Assembly (NCBI GenBank): GCA_964354255.1
Contig: CAYGYX010000013.1
Span: forward strand, 1-37,557
Direction: 5' to 3'
DNA from: VGBK01 sp964354255
Lineage (GTDB): Bacteria > Actinomycetota > Acidimicrobiia > Spongiisociales > UBA11373
Length of the DNA stretch: 37,557 nt
A program made the translations under genes and the position numbers. Under the pieces are notes generated by a model that did no database searches, had not been told where the DNA came from, and worked only from the letters and a program-made list of their open reading frames with translations. Each line of letters begins with the position of its first letter. Position 1 is the stretch's first letter. Shown in pieces: positions 28,620 through 35,889 of the stretch.

Positions 28620-29741
28620 GTGCAGTACCTGTTCCACGTCGCCACCGGCGCCGACCGGGGGATGCCGGCCGAGGAAGGTTCGCTCGAGGCGGTGCGCGCC
28701 TCGGGCGGGTGGCTGTGGCTTGACGTGGTCGACTTCTCGGCCGAGGAGGCCCTCTCGGTCTCCCGGGCGTTCGGCTTCGACCCCATCGCCATGGAGGACG
28801 TCACCGACCTCACCGAGTTCCCCAAGGTGGACGATTACGAGGACCACGCCTTCGTGGTGGCGCACGGCGTCGCCCCCGACCCGACCCGGTTGCGCACCTC
28901 GGAGTACAACGCCTTCATGGGGCCCGGCCTCCTGGTCACTTTCCACCGGGAGGACCTGCCCGAGTTCGTCTGGGTGCGCGAGCGGGTGCAGGAGCCGGGA
29001 TGGCTGGGGGAGTCCGGCCCCGATGGGTTGTTCGCCCGTCTCGCCGAAGTTGGGGCGCGCCGATTCCAGCCGCTGGTAGAGGGCCTGGAAGCACGGGTGC
29101 TCGATGTGGAGGCTCGCGCCGTGGCCGGGGACCACACTGTGATCGGTGAGGTGCAGGCGTTGCGGCGCGACGCCCTGATGCTGCGCAAGATCGTCGGCCC
29201 ACTGCGGGACACCTTCATGCGCCTCGGGTCGGAGCAACTGGCCGGGGTGGGAGAGCGGGCCCGCCTGCGCTGCCAGAGCGTGCGCGACCACTACTTCCGC
29301 ATCGCCGAGTCGCTCGACACCGCCCAGGCGGTGCTGGGGGCGGTGCTGGAGACCTACCGGAGCACGGTGGCGGAGCGCACTAACGAGGTCATGAAAGTGC
29401 TCACCGTGTTCACCGCCATCTTGCTGCCGCTGTCGCTGGTGGCCGGCATCTACGGCATGAACTTCGCCTACATGCCCGAGTTGGGCTGGCGGCTCGGCTA
29501 CCTGTGGGCTCTGCTGGCGATGCTGGTGGTGGCCTTCTCCTTGTGGGTGTACTTCGCCCGGCGCGGCTTCGTGGGCGGGCCCCGGCTAGGCCAGGCACCG
29601 CGGGTCGTCGGCAAAGGCCTGGCGGATCTGGTGCGCCTGACGATCAAGCCGGTGGCCGGAGTCGCCGGCCTGCTCACCGCCCGGCCGGGGCGAAATGAGC
29701 GGAAGGCAGAGGGGGGCCATGGCGGGCCACCGGCCCAGTAG
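28620..29741 (+). CDS. corA: CorA-family divalent metal transporter
   Basis: This is a pentameric Mg2+ (or Co2+/Ni2+/Zn2+) channel-type transporter of the cytoplasmic membrane. The 373-aa product has the large cytosolic alpha/beta and helical domain, then two C-terminal membrane helices (about 262-282 and 295-315). The signature Gly-Met-Asn loop occurs in GIYGMNFAYMPELGW. A basic tail of about 55 residues follows the second helix, longer than usual for the family. GTG 28620 begins the similarity and lies 6 nt from the promoter. The next gene starts within its last 23 nt. Confidence 0.9.
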   Translation: MQYLFHVATGADRGMPAEEGSLEAVRASGGWLWLDVVDFSAEEALSVSRAFGFDPIAMEDVTDLTEFPKVDDYEDHAFVVAHGVAPDPTRLRTSEYNAFMGPGLLVTFHREDLPEFVWVRERVQEPGWLGESGPDGLFARLAEVGARRFQPLVEGLEARVLDVEARAVAGDHTVIGEVQALRRDALMLRKIVGPLRDTFMRLGSEQLAGVGERARLRCQSVRDHYFRIAESLDTAQAVLGAVLETYRSTVAERTNEVMKVLTVFTAILLPLSLVAGIYGMNFAYMPELGWRLGYLWALLAMLVVAFSLWVYFARRGFVGGPRLGQAPRVVGKGLADLVRLTIKPVAGVAGLLTARPGRNERKAEGGHGGPPAQ

Positions 29742-31386
29742 CACACGGCGGGGCCGGGAGTCGATCACGGCGAGTCGGGTGGCCGCGGTCTTCCCGACCC
29801 CGGGCAGGATTCCGCCGGCCCACCGTCCCGGTGCTGCCGCGGAGCAACGTGAGTATCTAGTGGATGGAGAGCTGCGGGTCTGGGAAGGCCCTCTGCAGGA
29901 GGTGCTGTCACCCCTGCGGGTGCGCGCCGGCTCCGCCCTCCGCCGCCGGCGCCTCGGCGCCTACCCGCTGCTCACGGGCGAGGAATCGCTGGCCGCTCTC
30001 GCCGCCGCTTCCGCCGCCTACGACCACGGCCGGGGGGCCTGGCCGACCATGCCGGTGGAGGAGCGCATTCGCCACGTCGAGGCCTTTGCTGCGGCGATGG
30101 TGGAGCGGCGGGCCGAGGTGGTGCACCTGCTCATGTGGGAGATAGGCAAGTCGCTGGGGGACTCGGACAGGGAGTTCGAGCGCACCGTCGAGTACATCCG
30201 GGGCACCATCGACGCCCTCAAGGATCTCGACCGGGTCTCGTCGCGTTTCGTCATCGAGCAGGGGGTCATCGCCCAGATCCGCCGCGCCCCGCTCGGGGTG
30301 GCGCTGTGCATGGGCCCGTTCAACTACCCGCTCAACGAGACCCTCACCACCCTGATCCCCGCCCTCATCATGGGGAACACGGTCGTGTTCAAGCCGCCCA
30401 AGCTGGGGGTGCTCGTCTACGGGCCGTTGCTGGAGGCCTTCCGCGACTGCTTCCCGCCCGGGGTGGTCAACACGGTCTACGGGGACGGGGCCACGGTGGT
30501 CGGGCCGCTCATGGAGTCGGGCGGCATCGACGTGCTGGCCTTCATCGGGACCAGCCGGGTGGCCGACATCCTCAAGCACCAGCACCCCCGGCCCCACCGC
30601 CTGCGTAGTGTGCTCGGCCTCGACGCCAAGAACCCGGCGATCGTCCTCGGCGACGCCGACCTGGGCAACGCGGTGGGGGAGTGCCTGCTGGGAGCGCTCT
30701 CGTTCAACGGCCAGCGCTGCACCGCCCTCAAGATCCTCTTCGTGCACTCCTCGGTGGCCGACGAGTTCGTGGCCCGCCTGTCGGCGGCGGTGCATGCCCT
30801 CCCCATCGGCATGCCCTGGGACCCGGGAGTGTGGGTCACCCCCCTGGCCGAGCCAGCGAAGCCGGCTTACCTGCGAGGGCTGGTGGACGACGCCGTCGGC
30901 AAGGGGGCGGCGGTGCGCAACCCGGCAGGGGGCACGGTCAACGAGTCGTACTTCCATCCGGCGGTCCTTTACCCGGTGGCGCGGGGCATGCGGGTGTGGG
31001 ACGAGGAGCAGTTCGGACCGGTGATCCCGGTGGTGCCCTTCGACGACATCGCCACCCCACTCGACTACGTGATCGCCTCGCCCTACGGGCAGCAGATCAG
31101 CCTGTTCGGCAGCGACCCGGGGGCGATGGCCCACCTGATCGACCCTCTCGTCAACCAGGTGGGCCGGGTGAACCTGAACAGCCAGTGCCAGCGGGGGCCC
31201 GACGCCTTTCCCTTCACGGGGCGCAAGGACTCGGCGGAGGGGACGCTGTCGGTCAGCGACGCGCTGCGGGTGTTCAGCATCCGCACCCTGGTGGCGGCCA
31301 AAGGGAGCGAGGCGAACAAGGCACTCGTGTCGGGGATCGTGCGCCGGCGCCGCTCGTCGTTCCTCTCCACCGACTTCATCTTCTGA
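29719..31386 (+). CDS. gapN: aldehyde dehydrogenase, non-phosphorylating GAPDH (GapN)-like
   Basis: The predicted reaction is irreversible oxidation of glyceraldehyde-3-phosphate to 3-phosphoglycerate with NADP+, giving NADPH and bypassing ATP formation. The 555-aa product is an aldehyde dehydrogenase with the GapN-like segments GPFNYPLNET, the catalytic cysteine in SFNGQRCTALK (C334) and the C-terminal CQRGPDAFPFTGRKDSAEG. It is longer than typical GapN (about 480 aa) because of an N-terminal extension. The usual LELGG motif with the general-base glutamate reads LGLDAKNP here (D302). ATG 29719 has AGAGGGG upstream and overlaps corA by 23 nt; GTG 29779 is an alternative. Three hairpin repeats follow its stop. 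Confidence 0.85.
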   Translation: MAGHRPSSTRRGRESITASRVAAVFPTPGRIPPAHRPGAAAEQREYLVDGELRVWEGPLQEVLSPLRVRAGSALRRRRLGAYPLLTGEESLAALAAASAAYDHGRGAWPTMPVEERIRHVEAFAAAMVERRAEVVHLLMWEIGKSLGDSDREFERTVEYIRGTIDALKDLDRVSSRFVIEQGVIAQIRRAPLGVALCMGPFNYPLNETLTTLIPALIMGNTVVFKPPKLGVLVYGPLLEAFRDCFPPGVVNTVYGDGATVVGPLMESGGIDVLAFIGTSRVADILKHQHPRPHRLRSVLGLDAKNPAIVLGDADLGNAVGECLLGALSFNGQRCTALKILFVHSSVADEFVARLSAAVHALPIGMPWDPGVWVTPLAEPAKPAYLRGLVDDAVGKGAAVRNPAGGTVNESYFHPAVLYPVARGMRVWDEEQFGPVIPVVPFDDIATPLDYVIASPYGQQISLFGSDPGAMAHLIDPLVNQVGRVNLNSQCQRGPDAFPFTGRKDSAEGTLSVSDALRVFSIRTLVAAKGSEANKALVSGIVRRRRSSFLSTDFIF

Positions 31387-31389
31387 TTG

Positions 31390-31495
31390 CCTCTCCCGCT
31401 CCCGCGGGAGAGGCAGCCCTCACCCCCCGCCCTCTCCCGCTCCCGCGGGAGAGGCAGCCCTCACCCCCCGCCCTCTCCCGCTCCCGCGGGAGAGG
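31390..31495. repeat. three tandem 41-bp palindromic units (REP-like)
   Basis: Three units with a period of 41 bp start at 31390, 31431 and 31472. Each contains a perfect 10-bp stem (CCTCTCCCGC with GCGGGAGAGG) and a TCCC loop, 24 bp in all, followed in the first two by a 17-bp spacer (CAGCCCTCACCCCCCGC). The copies are identical over the palindrome. The form resembles the CCCTCTCC/GGAGAGGG repetitive extragenic palindromes scattered in many high-GC genomes. The array starts 4 nt after gapN and may also end its transcript. Confidence 0.85.
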
Positions 31496-31552
31496 GAGCC
31501 GCCCGGCGCTCCCGGCGTGCGGAGTGGGTCATCCCGGCGAGAATGCCGCCCG

Positions 31553-31558
31553 TAGCCT
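31553..31558 (+). promoter_or_regulatory. candidate -10 element (TAGCCT) for the lysine-rich protein gene
   Basis: TAGCCT would start transcription near 31566, followed by AGGAGG (31593-31598) and GTG 31604. Confidence 0.4.
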
Positions 31559-31603
31559 GTGGGCAGTGCCACCATGGTGCCCCACAGAGCACAGGAGGCT
31601 CCG

Positions 31604-31708
31604 GTGGCGAACAAGGACAAGGGCGGCGGTCACAACAAGAAGGTGGCAGCCAAGAACCTGAAGCAAAAACGCGAGGCGAAGAAGGCCAAGAAGGGCGCCA
31701 AGCCCTAG
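31604..31708 (+). CDS. small lysine-rich protein, 34 aa
   Basis: GTG 31604 is preceded by AGGAGG with a 5-nt spacer and by a promoter-like TAGCCT. The 34-aa product begins VANKDKGGGHNKKVAAKNLK and continues QKREAKKAKKGAKP: about 40 % lysine, no acidic cluster and no membrane segment. Short lysine-rich proteins with a KNLKEKR-AAKKAKK-like end are seen in other actinobacteria, from memory; a nucleic-acid or ribosome-binding role is a guess. It was easily missed because of its size. Confidence 0.65.
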   Translation: MANKDKGGGHNKKVAAKNLKQKREAKKAKKGAKP

Positions 31709-31755
31709 CGGCCGCCCGCCCGTAGTCGAGGCGACTGGGAGCCGGTTTGGCGCGC

Positions 31756-33366
31756 TCACTCCTGCCAGGCTCGGGGGCAGGCGGTCACCAGGGCGTTCTG
31801 TCGGCAGGTGTCTTGGGGGTCGCCGCTGAGGGTGTCGGTGGGGGAGGCGGCGATGAGGGTGTCGGCGCCGAGACCTCCCCAGAGGTGGTCGGTGCCAGAG
31901 CCGGCGATGAGCAAGTCGTCTCCTTCGTGGCCCCAGAGGGTGTCGTCGCCGTCGCCGCCGCAGAGGATGTCAGAGTCGTTCTCGCCCCAGAGGGTGTCCT
32001 GGCCGGCTTGGCCCCAGAGGGTGTCCTGGCCGGGGCCGCCGTAGAGGGTGTCGTTGCCCGGGCCGCCCTGTAGTTGGTCGAAGTCGGGGCCGCCCCAGAG
32101 GGTGTCGTCGCCGTCGCCGCCGCAGATGAGGTCGTTGCCGCCGAAGCCGTGGATGGTGTCGTCGCCGCCGCGGCCGGTGATGATGTCGTTGGCGGGGGTG
32201 CCGATGAGCACATCCGGGCCGGCAGTCCCCACCAACCCCGCCATTCGGCCCGCACAGGTGAGAGGTGGCCAGGCCGCCGGGGTGGCCTCGAGCCCCTCGG
32301 TGCCGAGCAGGGTGATGTAACCGGTGGTGCGCTCCCCGGAGGCGGCCAGGAGCGCATCGTCACCCGACCCGGCCGCCCGTGCCCACTCCACCGGCAGCAC
32401 CCGGTAGGTCGCCAGATCCACCCAGGTCGGGGTGTACTCGACCCGGGTGGCGGCGAAGCTCCCGCCCGGTTGCTCGGCCACGGTGACCTGGACGATGACC
32501 CCGTCCTCGGTGGAGTAGTACTTGGGGCCCCAGACCGAGTTCTGGTTGGAGAGGTGGTTGCCCATCCCGTACACCACCACCTTCCCGTTCACCCGGCCGA
32601 TGGGCTGCACTACGTGGGCATGGCTCCCCAGGATCAGGTCGACGTCCGGTGAGGCCAGCAGGCGCTCGGCCAGGGTCTCCTGCTCCGCGGTGGGGGCGTG
32701 CTGGTACTCCACCCCCCAGTGGATGGTGAGCACCACGAACTCGGCCCCCTGCTCACGGGCCCAGCGGGCGTCGGCCAGGATCGCCTCCGGGTCGATGATG
32801 TTCACCGAGTACCAGGCGGGCCGGGCCAGGCCGTTCAGGCCGTACGTGTAGTCGAGGTGGGCCACGGTCACCCCGTTCACGCGGTAGAGGCCGGGGAGGC
32901 GTTCCTCCTCGGTGCGGGCCGTCCCCTCGTGGGCGATGCCCCGGGCCTCGAGCAGTCCGATGGTCTCCTCCAGGCCCTGCTGGCCGCGATCGAGGGCGTG
33001 GTTGCCCGCCAGCGAGCAGGCGTCGTAGCCGGCGGCGGCGATGGCGTCGGCGACGGTGTGCGGGGCGACGAAGAGGGGGTAGTAGGAGAGCCCGCCGTCG
33101 TCGGCGGAGAGAACGCCTTCCAGGTGGCAGATGGCCAGGTCGGCCTCGGCGATCCAGGGCTCGGTAGGGGCCAGCATGGGGCTGAAGTCGTAGCCGGCCC
33201 CCTCCCCGTAGGAGGCGGCGACCTGGGCCACCCGGCCGTGGATGAGGATGTCCCCTGAGGCGACGAGGGTGAACGAGCGCGGCGGCTCGTCGGCCGTGCC
33301 GGCCGCCGGGACGAGCAGGATCAGCATGACGGACGCCGCCGTCCAGCGGTTCCACCTGTTGCGCAT
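31756..33366 (-). CDS. secreted CapA-like protein with C-terminal RTX repeats
   Basis: The 536-aa product has a signal peptide (hydrophobic 9-23, likely cut near TADEP). It is followed by a CapA/PgsA-type domain of the calcineurin-like metallophosphatase fold, with metal-site motifs ASGDILIHG, GNHALDRG, TIHWGVEYQ and GSHAHVVQ. Residues about 380-514 form RTX-like calcium-binding repeats (GGxGxDxL pattern, for example GGDGDDTLWGG), and the end has a Cys pair. CapA proteins take part in poly-gamma-glutamate or capsule synthesis; the repeats suggest a cell-surface or secreted protein that folds on calcium. ATG 33366 has GAGGG upstream. Fusion of these two domains is uncommon. No capsule genes adjoin it. 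Confidence 0.88.
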   Translation of the reverse strand: MRNRWNRWTAASVMLILLVPAAGTADEPPRSFTLVASGDILIHGRVAQVAASYGEGAGYDFSPMLAPTEPWIAEADLAICHLEGVLSADDGGLSYYPLFVAPHTVADAIAAAGYDACSLAGNHALDRGQQGLEETIGLLEARGIAHEGTARTEEERLPGLYRVNGVTVAHLDYTYGLNGLARPAWYSVNIIDPEAILADARWAREQGAEFVVLTIHWGVEYQHAPTAEQETLAERLLASPDVDLILGSHAHVVQPIGRVNGKVVVYGMGNHLSNQNSVWGPKYYSTEDGVIVQVTVAEQPGGSFAATRVEYTPTWVDLATYRVLPVEWARAAGSGDDALLAASGERTTGYITLLGTEGLEATPAAWPPLTCAGRMAGLVGTAGPDVLIGTPANDIITGRGGDDTIHGFGGNDLICGGDGDDTLWGGPDFDQLQGGPGNDTLYGGPGQDTLWGQAGQDTLWGENDSDILCGGDGDDTLWGHEGDDLLIAGSGTDHLWGGLGADTLIAASPTDTLSGDPQDTCRQNALVTACPRAWQE

Positions 33367-33391
33367 GCGACCCTCGGGTGCCGGGTCCCCC

Positions 33392-33397
33392 ACGGTA
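33392..33397 (-). promoter_or_regulatory. candidate -10 element (TACCGT) for the CapA-RTX gene
   Basis: On the minus strand TACCGT lies 25 nt before the ATG at 33366, with GAGGG in the leader. Confidence 0.35.
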
Positions 33398-33503
33398 CCG
33401 CCCGGCGGCGGCGGCCGGTGCCCGGGCGGGTCGGGCGAGGGGTCGGGTCGGCGCCTCGGCGGTACGCCGGCGAACCGGTCCCGGCAGTGCCGCCCGCCGG
33501 GCG

Positions 33504-33509
33504 TAACAT
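33504..33509 (+). promoter_or_regulatory. candidate -10 element (TAACAT) for the hydrolase-murF unit
   Basis: TAACAT lies in the divergent region. Downstream come ATG 33529, ATG 33537 and GTG 33584, each joined to the next by an overlapping stop and start. Confidence 0.35.
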
Positions 33510-33571
33510 TGTTCACCGATCCCGTCCCATGCGTCCATGAGCACCCACCCCACCCGCCTCCGACAGGCCCC

Positions 33572-34312
33572 GTGCCCCTGGAGGTGATCGCCGGCCTCTT
33601 CGGCGAGCGCTTCGGCCCGGCCGCGCCGGTGCTGGCCCTGCACGGCTGGGGGCGCAGCCGACGCGACTGGGCCGGGGTTCTCTCCTCCATCGGGGGCCTG
33701 GCCCTCGACCTGCCCGGCTTCGGGGCGTCCCCGCCCCCGGTCGAAGCGATGGGGGCGGCGGGCTATGCGGCCGCGGTGGAGCCGGTCCTGGATGCCCTGG
33801 GTGGCCCGGTGGTGGTCGTCGGCCATTCGTTCGGGGGGCGGGTGGCGGTCCACCTGGCGGTGCGCCGTCCGCAGGCAGTCACCGGGCTCGTCCTGGTGGG
33901 CGTTCCCCTGGTGCGCCTCCCGGGGGCCAAGCCTCGGGTCTCCCTCCGCTATCGGGCGGTGCGCGCCGCCAGCCGCCTCCACCTGGTGCCGGAGGCCACG
34001 CTGGAGCAGGCCCGCCGCCGTCACGGGTCGGCCGACTACCGGGCGGCTGCCGGGGTGATGCGCGACGTGCTGGTGCGGGTGGTGGGGGAGTCGTACGAGG
34101 AGCAGCTGGCTGCCCTTGCTTGCCCGGTGCGCCTGGTCTGGGGAGAAGGGGACCGGGTGGTCCCGCCGACGGTGGCCGAGCGCGCCCTGGCCCTGCTGGC
34201 CGCGGGCACCCTGACCGTGCTGCCGGGGGTGGGACACGATGTGCCGGCTCAGGCTCCCGCTTGCCTGGTGGCGGCCGTCCGGGAACTGCTGCCCGAGACG
34301 GGGAAGGCCTGA
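33572..34312 (+). CDS. alpha/beta hydrolase
   Basis: This is a serine hydrolase of about 246 aa with LALHGWGRSRRDW (oxyanion region), LDLPGFGAS, the nucleophile elbow VVGHSFGGRVA, an acid in LVWGEGDRVV and the catalytic histidine in LPGVGHDVP. The fold and spacing suit esterase, lipase or C-C hydrolase families; the substrate is unknown. GTG 33572 is used; GTG 33584, reached through an overlapping upstream ORF, is equally possible. The MurF-like gene starts 2 nt after its stop, so it belongs to the same envelope operon. Confidence 0.85.
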   Translation: MPLEVIAGLFGERFGPAAPVLALHGWGRSRRDWAGVLSSIGGLALDLPGFGASPPPVEAMGAAGYAAAVEPVLDALGGPVVVVGHSFGGRVAVHLAVRRPQAVTGLVLVGVPLVRLPGAKPRVSLRYRAVRAASRLHLVPEATLEQARRRHGSADYRAAAGVMRDVLVRVVGESYEEQLAALACPVRLVWGEGDRVVPPTVAERALALLAAGTLTVLPGVGHDVPAQAPACLVAAVRELLPETGKA

Positions 34313-34314
34313 CC

Positions 34315-35823
34315 GTGGGTGTGGCTGCTCCCTGCGTGTTGCTCGCCGGGGCGGCGGTTGCCGCCCTGCGCTGGTTGCGGGTGGGCCAGCGCGAGCACTA
34401 CATCCCCTGGTCGGTGACCCGCTTCGAGTGGCGCTGGCTGCTCGCCTCGGTGCCCAACCTGGTGCTGGGCGTGGCGACGGCCGGGGCGGTGGTGGCCACC
34501 CTCGGGTGGCCATACGCGTCGCTGCTCGGCGCGGCCGGCCTGGCGGTCTGGCCCGTGGGTCTCGGGCTGCGGGGGCGCACCGCCCGGCTGGCCTGGACCG
34601 CCCGGATGCGGCGCCTGGCGGGGGCGGCCGCCCTCCCGCTGGCGGCCGCCGGGGGGGTGGGGTTCGCCCTGGGCTCGTTCACCGCCGGAGCGGTGGCGGC
34701 TGCCCTGGCGGTGCCCCAGGCCGTGGACCTAGGGCTGGCGGCAACCGCCCCCCTCGAGCGTCGCCTCAGTCGCGGCTTCGTCGAACGGGCCGCCCGCCGC
34801 CTGCAGGCGGCGGCCCCCATCGTGGTGGCGATCACCGGGTCGTTCGGCAAGACCAGCACCAAGGAGTACGCCCGCCACCTGGTGGCGGGGGTGTTCCACG
34901 TCTTGGCCTCCCCGGCTTCCTTCAACAACCGCCTCGGCCTGGCCCGGGCCATCAACGAGCAGCTGGACCCGGGGGTCCAGGTGCTCATCGCCGAGATGGG
35001 CGCTTACGGCCCCGGCGAGATCGCCGACCTGTGCCGCTGGATCCCACCCAGCGTCAGCGTGATCACCGCGGTCGGCCCGGTGCACCTGGAGCGCTTCGGC
35101 TCGATTGAGGCCATTGCCCGCGCCAAGGCGGAGATCCTCGAGGGGGCGGGGACGGTGGTGGCCAACTGGGACGATCCCCTCGTGCGCCGGGCGGCGGAGG
35201 GGCGGCCCGGAGTGCGCCTGGTGCGCTGCTCGGCGATGTCCAGCGAAGTTGAGGTGAGCGTGCTGCCCGAGGCGGGCGCTCTGGTGGTGCGCCTGGGGCC
35301 GGAGGAGGCGGGCCGCCTTCCCGCCGTTGGCATCTTCCCCATGAACGTGGCCTGTGCCGTGGGGGTGGCCTACGCCCTGGGGGTCCCCTCGGCCCGCATC
35401 GGGGAGCGCCTCGGCGGCTTGCCCCGGCCGCAGCATCGCGGGGTGACGGGCCGCACCGACGCCGGGGTGCTGGTCATCGACGACACCTACAACTCCAACC
35501 CGTCGGGCGCCCGGGCGGCGGTGGAACGCCTGGCGGCGGAGGTGCCGGGGCGCACCGTGCTGGTCACCCCGGGGATGGTGGAGCTGGGCCGGCGCCAGGG
35601 TGCGGAGAACCGGGACCTGGCCGCCTTTGCCGCCGCCCGCCTCTCCGACATCGTGGTGGTTGGGCGGACCAACCGCCGCGCCCTGCTGGCCGGGACAGGG
35701 GGCGCGACGGCCCGGGTGCGGGCCGTCCCCCATAGGCCGGAGGCAGTGGCCTGGGTGGCCGCCAACCTGGGTGAGGGCGACGGGGTGCTCTACGAGAACG
35801 ACCTCCCCGACCATTACCCGTAG
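34315..35823 (+). CDS. murF: membrane-anchored MurF-like Mur ligase
   Basis: MurF joins D-Ala-D-Ala to the UDP-MurNAc tripeptide. The 502-aa product has an N-terminal membrane region of about 150 residues with four or five helices and lacks the normal MurF substrate-binding domain. The Mur ligase core follows: P-loop ITGSFGKTSTK (173-183), SFNNRLGLARAI, LIAEMGAYGPGEI, TAVGPVHLERFG and the C-terminal DDTYNSNPSGARAAV. These are MurF-type motifs. The membrane part suggests that it works at the cytoplasmic membrane, possibly on a lipid-linked or alternative substrate. The D-Ala-D-Ala ligase-like gene follows after 66 nt. GTG 34315 has GGGGAAGG upstream. Confidence 0.82.
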   Translation: MGVAAPCVLLAGAAVAALRWLRVGQREHYIPWSVTRFEWRWLLASVPNLVLGVATAGAVVATLGWPYASLLGAAGLAVWPVGLGLRGRTARLAWTARMRRLAGAAALPLAAAGGVGFALGSFTAGAVAAALAVPQAVDLGLAATAPLERRLSRGFVERAARRLQAAAPIVVAITGSFGKTSTKEYARHLVAGVFHVLASPASFNNRLGLARAINEQLDPGVQVLIAEMGAYGPGEIADLCRWIPPSVSVITAVGPVHLERFGSIEAIARAKAEILEGAGTVVANWDDPLVRRAAEGRPGVRLVRCSAMSSEVEVSVLPEAGALVVRLGPEEAGRLPAVGIFPMNVACAVGVAYALGVPSARIGERLGGLPRPQHRGVTGRTDAGVLVIDDTYNSNPSGARAAVERLAAEVPGRTVLVTPGMVELGRRQGAENRDLAAFAAARLSDIVVVGRTNRRALLAGTGGATARVRAVPHRPEAVAWVAANLGEGDGVLYENDLPDHYP

Positions 35824-35826
35824 GCC

Positions 35827-35847
35827 GGGCCCCGCTCTCCCGGGCCC
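35827..35847 (+). terminator. hairpin after the murF-like gene
   Basis: GGGCCC at 35827-35832 can pair with GGGCCC at 35842-35847 around a 9-nt loop, followed by TTCCCC. The hairpin is short and weak as a terminator. Confidence 0.25.
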
Positions 35848-35874
35848 TTCCCCGGCGAGTCCCGGCGCCTGCCT

Positions 35875-35880
35875 TAACAT
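35875..35880 (+). promoter_or_regulatory. candidate -10 element (TAACAT) for the ddl-like gene
   Basis: TAACAT lies 9 nt before ATG 35890, with GGAGG between. The spacing leaves room for only a very short leader, so it may act on a nearly leaderless mRNA. Confidence 0.35.
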
Positions 35881-35889
35881 CGGAGGCCC

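Noticed and set aside
31390..31495. CRISPR array
   Set aside because: The spacers are identical in sequence rather than unique, there are only three units and no cas genes are near.
31566..31664. Leaderless GTG mini-ORF 7 nt after the TAGCCT before the Lys-rich gene
   Set aside because: It runs out of frame through the Shine-Dalgarno and into the lysine-rich gene rather than ending at its start, so it does not match the coupled design. It is probably chance.
31387..31725. A 112-codon plus-strand frame over the 41-bp repeats and the lysine-rich gene
   Set aside because: It is formed of repeat-derived Pro/Ser/Arg sequence and an out-of-frame reading of the Lys-rich ORF. It has no ribosome site.
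31800..32200. Plus-strand tandem repeats that could be a minisatellite or CRISPR-like array
   Set aside because: The repetition follows the Gly-Asp-rich RTX codons of the minus-strand gene; units are irregular and there are no unique spacers.
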